From: Gracilimonas sediminicola
Lineage (GTDB): Bacteria; Bacteroidota; Rhodothermia; Balneolales; Balneolaceae
Assembly: GCF_024320785.1 (NCBI RefSeq)
Contig: NZ_JANDBC010000001.1
Coordinates: 1,928,001-1,992,000 of the forward strand
Length of the DNA: 64,000 nucleotides
Direction: 5' to 3'
Position 1 is the first letter of the stretch. Every line of letters begins with the position of its first letter. The notes beneath the pieces are model-generated. The model ran no database searches, was not told the DNA's origin, and saw only the letters and a program-made list of their open reading frames with translations. Positions 17,351 to 26,098 of this stretch are shown one piece after another. The position numbers were made by a program, and so were the translations under genes.

Positions 17351-18709
17351 TTAATCCAAATTCGGGCGAACGATAAATAAGCCGGTTTCGATATCACTTA
17401 AAATAACCATTCCGCTTTCAAAATAGGGGTAGTTACTCCAGGTTCCCTTAAAAGAGGAGGCATCAGTTGCTGGCTGAGTGTCGAAATAGGCGATTCGCTC
17501 AAGGTTGGCGTTTTCTACATCAGACAGGTCAAGAATCTGTAGCCCGGAGTTATAATTAGTTTCATAGGCATAATTTCCTTTCACATACAGATTGTGATCA
17601 ATGGAAAAGGTGTTGTGCTCGTAATATCCTACAAATTCCGGGTTCTCCAGATCACGCACGTCCCAAACATAAGTCTTTGTGCCACGACCGAGGTTTCGCT
17701 CATCAAGTTCATCATTCATTAAAAAGTAAGACTGATCTTCAGTCAACCAACCCTGGTGCGAGTACTGCATATCAGCCTGGCGCTCAAAACCGATGGTGGT
17801 TGGGTTCTCTTTGTCTGAAACATCAGCGATAACCACATTACCTTCGGCAGAGTTAAAGCATATTTCTTTACCCTGGTGCTCAGAATCAGGTCCGTTGTAA
17901 ATTACGCACTGGGCATCGTGAATATAACCTGGCGCCACACGATAAAAGCCCGGTTCGGTATCGATATAGCAACCGGAATACGTCGGGTTTTTGGGATCAC
18001 GAATATCAATCATGTGTAAACCGGTGCTGTCCCGGCTTCCGCACATCATGGATTGCGTTACGCCGGCGGCATAAGCAAAACCGGTTTGCTCGTTTATAAC
18101 AATGTTGTGGGATGGCCCGAACTGGTCGTATAAAGCATCATGCTCGAGCAATATGGGTGAGCCGTCGTAGTCGCGAAGTTTGGTGAGGTCCAGCACCTGC
18201 ATTCCATGGGGCTGAGCATCACTAACCACGAATGCATGATTGTCATACACTTTCACATCGCGCCAGGAAGAGCCCTGAGTGATTGATTTGGATCGTGCTG
18301 TGGTTCCAAGCCCGAGATTACAGGCCGGATATTGATCGAGCGGAAGCGCTTTATACTTTGCATTAAGGTTCGATTCCGGCATCCGGCCAACCACTACCGG
18401 GTTCTCCGGATCAGAAATATCCACAAAAGACATGCCGTTCGTCAGGCCAACCAATGCATATTCTTTATCGGTTTGTGGATCGGTCCAGCCCCAAATATCA
18501 TTTAAATACACCCCGGATGACTGTCCGGTAAGCTCAAATATGGAAACATGGGCAAATAAATCCACATTGTCACAAGCATAATCCATGGCGGTGCCATCTT
18601 TGCAAGGAAAGGGGGCATCACTTTTTTCTTTTGTTTCGGAAAGGTCACAGCTTGAAAAAAACAGGGCCAAAACGGTGATGGCGACAGGTAAAGAGGAACG
18701 GTTAAACAT
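17351..18709 (-). CDS. Choice-of-anchor B family lipoprotein (LVIVD repeats)
   Basis: Exported lipoprotein of 452 residues (lipobox ALFFSSC near residue 21). The rest is a beta-propeller-like array of LVIVD-type repeats, e.g. ALVGLTNGMSFVDISDPENP, NHAFVVSDAQPHGMQVLDL, GNVVIADVSDKENP and GLQILDLSDVENA. The arrangement matches the choice-of-anchor B family found on bacterial surfaces. The function is unknown; no enzymatic residues can be named. It is followed by a clear terminator and is probably monocistronic. Confidence 0.88.
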   Translation of the reverse strand: MFNRSSLPVAITVLALFFSSCDLSETKEKSDAPFPCKDGTAMDYACDNVDLFAHVSIFELTGQSSGVYLNDIWGWTDPQTDKEYALVGLTNGMSFVDISDPENPVVVGRMPESNLNAKYKALPLDQYPACNLGLGTTARSKSITQGSSWRDVKVYDNHAFVVSDAQPHGMQVLDLTKLRDYDGSPILLEHDALYDQFGPSHNIVINEQTGFAYAAGVTQSMMCGSRDSTGLHMIDIRDPKNPTYSGCYIDTEPGFYRVAPGYIHDAQCVIYNGPDSEHQGKEICFNSAEGNVVIADVSDKENPTTIGFERQADMQYSHQGWLTEDQSYFLMNDELDERNLGRGTKTYVWDVRDLENPEFVGYYEHNTFSIDHNLYVKGNYAYETNYNSGLQILDLSDVENANLERIAYFDTQPATDASSFKGTWSNYPYFESGMVILSDIETGLFIVRPNLD

Positions 18710-18907
18710 AAGGCGGTTGATTAATCTCTTAGAATGTTCAGAAATATAAACGATAATTACTCAGAAAACATATTCAATGTACACTGGTACAAATACTATG
18801 TATATAACTTCAGGCCCAAATATAATATTCTGTTTAAGGGCTTAATAAGATTTTAAATGTTATTTCAGTTACTTTTGATCTTGAATAAATTAAGGTAAGG
18901 AGCAAAT

Positions 18908-19432
18908 ATGTTCTTGTTAATGCGTTACATCGCCAAGCTGCTAAAGGCACTGGCTTCCGAAACCTCGCCGGGGCAGATAGCAGGTGGTATCATCCTTGGA
19001 ATGATAATCGGGCTTACCCCCCTGTCGTCGTTGCATAATCTGTTAATTGTTGTGCTGATTCTGGTACTTAAAGTCAATATCGGGATGGCTATTCTCTCAT
19101 TTACCATTTTCAGCGGAATAGCTTATCTCGCAGATCCGCTATTTCACAGCTTTGGAGTTTGGTTGCTGGAGCTGGAAAGTATGCAGGAAACCTGGACAGC
19201 AATGTACAACAACGAATGGATTGCTCTTACCGAATTCTATAACACCGTAGTTATCGGGAGTTTTGTGACCGCTATTTTACTATGCTTTCCTGTTTTCCCG
19301 TTGGCCCGGTATGGGGTTTTGCAGTACCGGGAGCACATTCACGCCAAAATCCAAAAATGGAAGATTGTGCAGGCTTTTAAGGGCACTAAGTTCTACAGCA
19401 TTTATCAAACAGTAAACAGGGTGAGAGGATAA
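18908..19432 (+). CDS. TIGR03546-family membrane protein
   Basis: Small integral membrane protein of 174 residues with four hydrophobic segments, resembling the DUF2062/TIGR03546 family (SPGQIAGGIILGMIIGLTPL is the signature-like stretch). AAGGAG lies 5 bases upstream of the ATG. It ends 4 bases before the next gene, and TIGR03546 and TIGR03545 genes are known to occur side by side, so they likely act together at the envelope. The function is unknown. Confidence 0.85.
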   Translation: MFLLMRYIAKLLKALASETSPGQIAGGIILGMIIGLTPLSSLHNLLIVVLILVLKVNIGMAILSFTIFSGIAYLADPLFHSFGVWLLELESMQETWTAMYNNEWIALTEFYNTVVIGSFVTAILLCFPVFPLARYGVLQYREHIHAKIQKWKIVQAFKGTKFYSIYQTVNRVRG

Positions 19433-19436
19433 GGCG

Positions 19437-21281
19437 ATGAGAATAGGCGGAATAATTACGGTTTTAGTACTGGCGGGCATTGGATTTGCCGCAACTTATT
19501 TCATTACCGATGAGTGGGTGGAAGGGCAAATTGAATACCAGGGTAGCATATTGAATGAAGCCAAAGTAGAGCTGGATGGTTTTGATTTCAGCTTGTGGGA
19601 TCTCCACATAAAATGGAGCCGTTTGCAGGTGGCCAACTCCAACAACACCATGCAAAACACCTTCGAAACCGGGGAAACAGAGTTTAGCATGGAGTTCTGG
19701 CCTCTTATTCTCCGCAACAAAGTAATTGTAGATGACGTGAGGCTGACAGGCTTTCAGATGGACACGGAACGCGAAACGGATGGTTCGTTTGAAATACCGG
19801 AGGAAGTTAAGAATGAAGAGCCGGGATTTGTGTACAGTGTGGTTAGTCAGGTGACCAGCGAGGCAAAAAAGAATGCCGAAGTTAAATTTACGGATGTTCG
19901 GGACGACCTGAATGTGGACAGCCTGATGGCAAAGGTGAATATTCAATCCGTTGATAAAATTGATTCGCTAAGGCAGGGAATTCAGCAGAAGTATGCCAAA
20001 TGGGACAGTACCTTTAAGAATACAAAGGTGAATGAAGAGGTTGCCAAAGTTCGGAGTACGGTTGAATCCATCAACCCAAAAGAAATTAAAAAGCCCAAGC
20101 AGGTGGTAGAGGCCATTGAAAATGTACAAAAGCTTCGAAAACAGGTAGATTCACTGAAAACCCGTGCCGAAAAACTGAAGAAAGACTTTGAACAGGATTA
20201 TGGAACTACCCGAAATGATATTGACCAGGTAGATAATTGGATCAGGGATGATTACCAGCGGGCTCTCAGTGTAGCTAAATTACCGGATCTGGACGTTCAG
20301 AATATTGGGAAAGCCTTATTTGGTCAAAATTTGTTAGGTGACTATGCCGCTTATCTTGAATACGTAGCTATTGCCCGGGAGTATGGAAGCCGGTTGGTTG
20401 GGGAAGAGGATTCGGTGCAGGAAATCCCAAGATATGAGGGGCTGGATTACGAGTTTTCGGATAAATATGATTATCCGGGATTCTGGTTTAAAAACATTGA
20501 ACTGTCCGGTAAAACAAAATCGGATATCTCAATTTCAGGCACGGTAACCGATATCAGCAGCAGCCAGAAAAAGACCGGTCAGCCGGTGAAGTTTAATGTG
20601 CAGGGGCAGGATGAGAATGAGGTTGCATTGACGGTAAACGGCGAGTTTAATTATCTGGAAGAAGAACCGCGCGAAAGCTTTAGGGTGAATTATTCCGGCT
20701 TTACCCTATCCAAAGCAAGGTTGTCCGGCTCTGATTTGTTGCCGTATGAACTGAAAACCGGAACGGGTGAACTGAATGTTGAGATGAGCATCATTGACAA
20801 GCGGATTGACAGCCGCATCGATTATATCGCCAAAAATATCAGCTTTGATTTTGCTGCTGCTGGAAAACCCAAGAACCGGGTGGAAACCCTGATCCGTAAT
20901 GCCATTGGAAGTACCAATCAGGTTGATGTTACGGCACTGGTAGATAATGTGGACGGTCCGTTGCGGGTACGGGTGCGATCCAATGTGGATGATTTATTCA
21001 TGAATGCACTGAAGAAAACGGTAAGCCAGGAAGTGGAAAACGCGAAGCGTAAAATCAGGGCGGAAGTGCAGAAGCAGGTTGCCGGTAAAAAGCAGCAGCT
21101 GGAAAAGCTTAAAGCCGAAAAAGAGGCCGAGCTGCGCAAACGCTACGAAGAACTTCAGGCCAAAGTAGATGAGCAGTTGCAAGTTGTGGAAGAGAAAAAG
21201 AAAGAGCTGGAAGAGCGCAAGAAAGAATTAGAAGATTCGCTGAAGGACAAAATCAAAGACAAGATTGGGATTGATTTCTAA
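19437..21281 (+). CDS. TIGR03545-family envelope protein with AsmA-like features
   Basis: A 614-residue protein with one N-terminal membrane anchor (GIITVLVLAGIGFAATYFI). A beta-rich stretch near residues 30-130 resembles AsmA/tubular lipid-transfer protein starts (LWDLHIKWSRLQVANSNNT). Two coiled-coil zones follow: about 170-260, and the C-terminal 80 residues, an almost uninterrupted E/K heptad run. It matches the partner of TIGR03546 by order and length. A bridging role between membranes is an inference. Its stop codon overlaps the stop of the convergent gene at 21278 by four bases. Confidence 0.82.
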   Translation: MRIGGIITVLVLAGIGFAATYFITDEWVEGQIEYQGSILNEAKVELDGFDFSLWDLHIKWSRLQVANSNNTMQNTFETGETEFSMEFWPLILRNKVIVDDVRLTGFQMDTERETDGSFEIPEEVKNEEPGFVYSVVSQVTSEAKKNAEVKFTDVRDDLNVDSLMAKVNIQSVDKIDSLRQGIQQKYAKWDSTFKNTKVNEEVAKVRSTVESINPKEIKKPKQVVEAIENVQKLRKQVDSLKTRAEKLKKDFEQDYGTTRNDIDQVDNWIRDDYQRALSVAKLPDLDVQNIGKALFGQNLLGDYAAYLEYVAIAREYGSRLVGEEDSVQEIPRYEGLDYEFSDKYDYPGFWFKNIELSGKTKSDISISGTVTDISSSQKKTGQPVKFNVQGQDENEVALTVNGEFNYLEEEPRESFRVNYSGFTLSKARLSGSDLLPYELKTGTGELNVEMSIIDKRIDSRIDYIAKNISFDFAAAGKPKNRVETLIRNAIGSTNQVDVTALVDNVDGPLRVRVRSNVDDLFMNALKKTVSQEVENAKRKIRAEVQKQVAGKKQQLEKLKAEKEAELRKRYEELQAKVDEQLQVVEEKKKELEERKKELEDSLKDKIKDKIGIDF

Positions 21282-21883
21282 AATCTCAGGCTAAGTCCGG
21301 CTGAAAGTGCCGTTCGCCTCTGATTGAAATCAGAATCATCGAGTGGAAAATAAAGTCGAAAGTCGCCGCTGAAAAAGAAGTTTTTATAAATCGGAATGTC
21401 TGCTCTAAAACCCGTAGCAAGATTTAAGTAGGTTTCTTTGATTGTAATCAAAGGCTCCGCCTGTATGTTAGCTGGTAACATTCCTGAGCGGGTTTGTTCA
21501 ATTACTGTTTGATTGAGATTCAGCCCTGAATACACACCTAAAACCACGGGAGTGTCAACCGTTTGCAGCTTTATCGCTGATCCAATAGCATGTCCTTTAA
21601 AATTATATTGGGGGCAATCCAGACAGGCATAGGTGTCGAGTCGTTCGGCTTCTCTTCGTAATGAACCTGTAAGTCCAACACTAAGCTCTGATTTTTCGAA
21701 ATTGAGAAAAGGGTGGAAGGCCTCAATCTCATACATCACCGTGTGATCTTGTTCATAGTCAGGATTAAAAGAATGGCCACTAATTCTTTGTATGCCTGTT
21801 TTTAAATTTATCTCCGGAGAAAAAGACTGGGCGACGATTTGACCCGGAATCAAAAAGAACAGGATTATGGTTAAGTGCTTCAT
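21278..21883 (-). CDS. Secreted outer-membrane-like beta-strand protein, unknown function
   Basis: About 201 residues from the ATG at 21883, chosen for its signal peptide (MKHLTIILFFLIPGQIVAQ) and an AGGTGA element just upstream; the frame stays open 65 codons further but reads through a palindromic repeat. The mature protein alternates polar and hydrophobic residues and ends in Phe (LSLRF), as outer-membrane barrels do. It has one CxxC-like pair (ACLDCP). No family was recognised. Confidence 0.65.
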   Translation of the reverse strand: MKHLTIILFFLIPGQIVAQSFSPEINLKTGIQRISGHSFNPDYEQDHTVMYEIEAFHPFLNFEKSELSVGLTGSLRREAERLDTYACLDCPQYNFKGHAIGSAIKLQTVDTPVVLGVYSGLNLNQTVIEQTRSGMLPANIQAEPLITIKETYLNLATGFRADIPIYKNFFFSGDFRLYFPLDDSDFNQRRTALSAGLSLRF

Positions 21884-21998
21884 CGCGATCACCTGAGTTG
21901 CCGTTTCCTGAAATATAAAGAGATTATTTAGATAACAACATCTTTTGCTTTCATGAATTGTATAGCTGCTCTTTTGGGAAAGAATGAAAAGCACAAAG

Positions 21999-22031
21999 AA
22001 CCTCCAAGCGTCTGAAGGACCTTGGAGCGTT
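21999..22031. repeat. 33-base REP-like hairpin, copy 1
   Basis: Stem CTCCAAG / CTTGGAG within a 33-base unit that begins AACCT and ends GCGTT. Pairs with copy 2 (22077-22109), which is inverted and has compensatory stem changes. Confidence 0.75.
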
Positions 22032-22076
22032 CGCCGCCCAAACAGGATTACGATATCTACCCAACCACATTCCCGC

Positions 22077-22109
22077 AACGCTTTCAGGACCTGCGGACGC
22101 TGAAAGGTT
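22077..22109. repeat. 33-base REP-like hairpin, copy 2 (inverted)
   Basis: Reverse complement aligns with copy 1 without gaps over 33 bases. Stem CTTTCAG / CTGAAAG replaces CTCCAAG / CTTGGAG; the AACCT, GCGTC, AGG, CCT and GCGTT blocks are unchanged. Confidence 0.75.
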
Positions 22110-22165
22110 GCTGCTGCCGTTTTGGGCTGTACCTTTTTTGATACGCCCTTTCGCTAATGGCTATG

Positions 22166-24163
22166 TTATTTAGATAGCAACATCTTCTGTGTGAAGGTAA
22201 CTTCACCGGCTCTCAGCTGATAGAAATACACTCCGCTGGATAAACCGGAAGCATCAAACGTGGCCATATGTGAACCGGCACTTTTCATGCCATCTACCAA
22301 AGTCACAACTTTTTGTCCAAGTACATTATAAACGGACAGGGTAACATCAACCGCATTTTTTAACTCATAACTAATGTTGGTGGTTGGGTTAAACGGATTT
22401 GGGTAGTTTTGGTGAAGTTTGAAATCGTCGGCAATCGCAGGATTTTCGTCTTCGTTGGATGTAGGAGTTTCAAAGGTCTGATTGGTGTTCACTGAGCCTT
22501 TAGTGTTAGATTCGGTGAATGCCCAGCTAAAGTCCTTGTATGCTGAACCGGTTCCTTCAAGAGAAAGTGAACTGCCCACAGAGCTGTTGCCGGGCTGTTC
22601 CACCCCAATGTCCGTACTTTCCACATCCTGGGCAGGGCCGTCAACCGCAGTAAAAGTTCCTTCATAAGAAAGAAACTGAATGAGTTCGCCGCCAATATCC
22701 AGGCTCATGCCATCCGGGCTGCCGTTTTGTAATCCGTTTACCGGAAGATCCACATAGAAAATGGAAATACCGTTTTCAGTATCACCGGCGGTAAAGTCGT
22801 TGCCGGAGTAGGTGGCATAAACGGAGCCGCCGTTCCCATTGTACAGGCTTAGCGTAACATCAGTGAGGTCAGCGAATTCCGAATTTACCGCAATTTCTAC
22901 AAATTCCCCCTGATCACCGCCGTCATTATCATAATGCATTTCATTTATCCAAGCAGCTGAGGGTGTTTCTCCATCATTATCCCGAATGGTAATCTCAGTG
23001 GAGTTCGCAGACCCAATCACCGCTTGTTGTGGCCCGGAAACGTTTTCTAATCCCAATGAAATGGTTTCGTCTCCTTCTTCCAGGTCATCATCAATTAAGG
23101 TGAGGGTCACCGATTGTCGGTCTAAGGATCCGGCCGGGAAGGTTACGCTTTGGCTGCTAAAGGCCTGGAAGTCATCGCCGGATGTAGCGGTTCCACCCGA
23201 GTAAACCACATCCACCGTAGTGGCTGTATCTGCATTTGGGTTAGTGATGGAAAGCTCGATTTCTATGGCTCCGTCTCCTTCACTGAAGTTCAAAACAGAA
23301 GCTGAAAACTCCACGTTAGTCTGACTGATTTCACCTTCAAAATAAGCGCGCTCTACCAAGGATGGGTCAATCACAAATGGATTCACTTCATTCCCTTGTA
23401 TATCCGCGATGGCACACGTCCGCTCGTATTCCGTGGTTGAAACCGCGTCCACAGAATTCCAGTTGCGGAGAAAATCTTTCTGAATTTCAAAGAAAATAGG
23501 GTCGGCATTGTCGGCCTGGGTTTTGTACATGGTATAGAAGTAGAAAACGGCACGGGCAATATCACCTTTTACGCTTTCGCGGGGTTCCCAGCTGGCCGAA
23601 TAGGAAGTGTTAGGGTGTGAATCCCTATACTCGCTGTATTCATCAACTACATTGCCATCAGGATTGGAAAGATCCTGATCAAGACGCCACCAGGTATCGG
23701 TTTCCTGATCCGGAATTTCATAAAAAGGGTGATTTCCGCGGGCGCTGTTGGCGCGGGAATAGGCCGGAAAAAGATGATGCATATCGGAACGAGCAGGCTC
23801 AGTTGAAGCTCCCTTACTTTGCGGCCAGCTGTGTTCTGCGTTTACGTCTTTTTCAAAAGCATCCGTACTTGGATCGTTATTGGGATCGAGATAGATTCTA
23901 TAGCCGGTATAAATCGTGGTCAAAGAATCATTCTTATTATCAATTTCAGAATAGAGGATATCCCGGGCGTTATCATAATTGATGTTATCCGTGGTTCCGT
24001 ATTCCTGTACCAATGCATCCAGCAGTTCCTGACCGGAGAGTTCAGGAAAAATCTGAGTGCCTTGTGTCGGACAACTTTGAGAAAATGCGGAGGTGGAGAA
24101 AAGCAGTGAAAACACAAAGATTAAAGCCGCTGCTTTTTGGGTGATGGAATTTGGGTATGCCAT
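22166..24163 (-). CDS. Secreted endonuclease I with Calx-beta, lamin-tail-like and C-terminal sorting domains
   Basis: Extracellular DNase/RNase of the endonuclease I (EndA/NucM) family. Domains in order: signal peptide (1-29, ending AFSQ); nuclease (about 35-270) with NAEHSWPQSKGA (H111), SDMHHLFP (H129/H130) and NSARGNHPF; a Calx-beta domain (about 282-397, ending IRDND); a lamin-tail-like beta domain (about 405-555, starting INEMHYDND); and a secretion sorting domain (about 585-665) with NYPNPFNPTT...GLSSGVYFYQL ending KMLLSK. The last marks it for type IX-like secretion and surface attachment or release. Probable role: using or clearing extracellular DNA. At 665 residues it is far longer than the bare enzyme. 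Confidence 0.93.
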   Translation of the reverse strand: MAYPNSITQKAAALIFVFSLLFSTSAFSQSCPTQGTQIFPELSGQELLDALVQEYGTTDNINYDNARDILYSEIDNKNDSLTTIYTGYRIYLDPNNDPSTDAFEKDVNAEHSWPQSKGASTEPARSDMHHLFPAYSRANSARGNHPFYEIPDQETDTWWRLDQDLSNPDGNVVDEYSEYRDSHPNTSYSASWEPRESVKGDIARAVFYFYTMYKTQADNADPIFFEIQKDFLRNWNSVDAVSTTEYERTCAIADIQGNEVNPFVIDPSLVERAYFEGEISQTNVEFSASVLNFSEGDGAIEIELSITNPNADTATTVDVVYSGGTATSGDDFQAFSSQSVTFPAGSLDRQSVTLTLIDDDLEEGDETISLGLENVSGPQQAVIGSANSTEITIRDNDGETPSAAWINEMHYDNDGGDQGEFVEIAVNSEFADLTDVTLSLYNGNGGSVYATYSGNDFTAGDTENGISIFYVDLPVNGLQNGSPDGMSLDIGGELIQFLSYEGTFTAVDGPAQDVESTDIGVEQPGNSSVGSSLSLEGTGSAYKDFSWAFTESNTKGSVNTNQTFETPTSNEDENPAIADDFKLHQNYPNPFNPTTNISYELKNAVDVTLSVYNVLGQKVVTLVDGMKSAGSHMATFDASGLSSGVYFYQLRAGEVTFTQKMLLSK

Positions 24164-24327
24164 GCCTTCCGGTTGGATTAGATGATCGTTTTTAAAAAGA
24201 AGTGGTGACGGCGCGATTTACGGTTGTGCCGGTGGAAGCTTCCCTGTCCTTATTACCGGGAATTACACATCGGCCATAATATAAGATTTCTAAGCGGGAG
24301 TGGGGTAAATCTTTTGTTAAGGAACCA
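24164..24327. other. Intergenic region upstream of the endonuclease gene
   Basis: Both flanking genes are on the minus strand. No clear terminator, repeat or coding frame was seen. Confidence 0.5.
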
Positions 24328-25995
24328 TCAGGTATTTGAATCCGCCAGGTATTCATGAACATATTTGATGGCCATGGAACCTTCCCCCACAGCAGAGGCC
24401 ACACGATTCATGGCTCCGGCACGCACATCACCGGCCGCAAAAATGCCGGGTGAGCAAGTTTCTAACAGAAATGGCTGCCGGTCCAGCTTCCATGTTTTTC
24501 TAAAATTATCGTATCGCTGCAGATCTCTCCCGGTTTCAATAAATCCGCGTTTACTTTTAATAACATCCGCTTTGATCCAGTCGGTATAGGGCCGGGCACC
24601 GATAAAAATGAAGAGTCCATCTGCCTCTACATCTCTGTGGTCGTCTTTCTGATTATTGAACAACACCAACTTCTCAAGCTTTCCATCACCACAGGCTTCT
24701 TCCACTTCGGTGTGGGCTATCACTTCGATGTTTTCCGTATCATTAAGCTGATGTATAAGGTACGAAGACATGCTTGAAACCAACGATTCTCCGCGAATCA
24801 AAATCTTCACGTCTTTTGCAAAAGTGGATAAATACATAGCAGCTTGCCCTGCTGAGTTCCCACCGCCTACGATATAAACCTGCTTATCCTTGAAAGCATG
24901 GGCTTCCGTCATGGCTGCCCCATAATAAATCCCGGCGCCCGTAAAATCGGAAATCCCTTTACTTTCCAGCTTTCGGTAATTAACCCCGGTGGTAACCACC
25001 ACCGCCTTGGCATTAATCTCAGAACCGTCCGCCATTTTTACGGTTTTGTATTGATCGGTGAGTGAGATGTCAACCACTTCCTGCGGAGATAAAAACTCAA
25101 CGCCGAAACGTTTCGCCTGGGTGATGGCACGACGGGCTAAATCAGATCCACTCAGTCCTTTTGGGAATCCGAGATAATTTTCGATCCGCGAGCTTGTTCC
25201 CGCCTGCCCGCCCGGCGCCCGCTTTTCGATAAGCAGCGTTTTCAGTCCTTCCGAACCTCCGTAAACGGCGGCGGCAAGTCCGGCAGGACCGGCACCAATG
25301 ATAGCTACGTCATAAATGGTTTCATTTGCGGTGGGATTTCTTCCCAGCTTCTCAGCAATGGTTTTAGGGGAGGGTTCGGTAAAATGACTTCCATCTTCAA
25401 AAAAGATAGCAGGGAGGTCGTTGGTATTGATTTCGTAATCATCCAGAAGTTCCCGGGCTTTATCATTGGTTTCGATATCGAGCCAGCGGTAGGGAATCAG
25501 ATTTCCGGAAAGGTAGTCTTTGACAGCATGAGACTTTGGCGAGTACTGATAGCCCACCAGTCGTATTCCATGAAATTCCGGTTTGAAATCAGCCAGCCAT
25601 TCATCCAGTTGGTCATCCAGAACGGGGTAAAGTTTTTCTTCGGGAGGATCCCAGGGTTTCAATAAATAATAATCCAGCTGCACATCGTTGATGGCTTTGA
25701 TAGCGGCTTCCATATCGGAATAAGCAGTCAGTAACACGCGCTTGGCATCGGGGTAGGTTTGCCTGGCCTTTTCCAGAAACTCGACTCCCATCATCTCCGG
25801 CATGCGCTGATCGCTGAGAAAGAGTGCCACTGTTTCACCCTTTTTCTTCAGCTCAGGCAACGTCTCCAGTGCTTCTCTGCAAGAATCAGTACTCATAATC
25901 CGATACTCACTGCGGTATTTGTTGCGCAAATCTCTGGTCACCGCACGAAGGACCTGGGCATCATCATCAATTACAAAAATTATTGGTTTACTCAT
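24328..25995 (-). CDS. Response regulator fused to a glutaredoxin-like and a thioredoxin-reductase-like flavoprotein
   Basis: A 555-residue three-part fusion. Residues 1-130: CheY-like receiver with DDD (10-12), phospho-acceptor D62 in LSDQRMP, T90 and K113 in LLKPWD. Residues about 140-215: glutaredoxin-like fold, but the redox motif is YSPKSH, so both cysteines are missing. Residues about 225-550: FAD/NADPH oxidoreductase with GAGPAG (234-239), PGGQAG, GGGNSAGQAA (377-386) and FAAGDVR. The position of the thioredoxin reductase CATC motif reads YYGAAMTEA, with no cysteines. It is therefore not a thioredoxin reductase; it likely transfers electrons from NAD(P)H through FAD to another acceptor, gated by phosphorylation from the kinase encoded just upstream. 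Start ATG at 25995. Confidence 0.9.
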   Translation of the reverse strand: MSKPIIFVIDDDAQVLRAVTRDLRNKYRSEYRIMSTDSCREALETLPELKKKGETVALFLSDQRMPEMMGVEFLEKARQTYPDAKRVLLTAYSDMEAAIKAINDVQLDYYLLKPWDPPEEKLYPVLDDQLDEWLADFKPEFHGIRLVGYQYSPKSHAVKDYLSGNLIPYRWLDIETNDKARELLDDYEINTNDLPAIFFEDGSHFTEPSPKTIAEKLGRNPTANETIYDVAIIGAGPAGLAAAVYGGSEGLKTLLIEKRAPGGQAGTSSRIENYLGFPKGLSGSDLARRAITQAKRFGVEFLSPQEVVDISLTDQYKTVKMADGSEINAKAVVVTTGVNYRKLESKGISDFTGAGIYYGAAMTEAHAFKDKQVYIVGGGNSAGQAAMYLSTFAKDVKILIRGESLVSSMSSYLIHQLNDTENIEVIAHTEVEEACGDGKLEKLVLFNNQKDDHRDVEADGLFIFIGARPYTDWIKADVIKSKRGFIETGRDLQRYDNFRKTWKLDRQPFLLETCSPGIFAAGDVRAGAMNRVASAVGEGSMAIKYVHEYLADSNT

Positions 25996-26002
25996 TCCTG
26001 AA

Positions 26003-26098
26003 GGAATTAAAAATTTAAAATTTAAAATTAAGGACGAGGCTATAATTAAATGCTGAGGATAATTTTAAATTTTTCATCTTTAATTTTGAATTATTTAA
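26003..26098. repeat. AT-rich inverted repeat between kinase and response-regulator genes
   Basis: Left arm of AATTAAAAATTTAAAATTT type (26005-26031) and right arm AATTTTAAATTTTTCATC... (26061-26095). Shares the TTCAAAATNAAAGATGAAAA motif (minus strand) with the repeat at 29849-29914. The kinase stop codon lies inside its edge. Confidence 0.6.

Noticed and set aside
18360-18385. GGTTCGATTCC resembling a tRNA T-arm
   Set aside because: It is within the LVIVD lipoprotein coding sequence and has no acceptor, D or anticodon arms around it.
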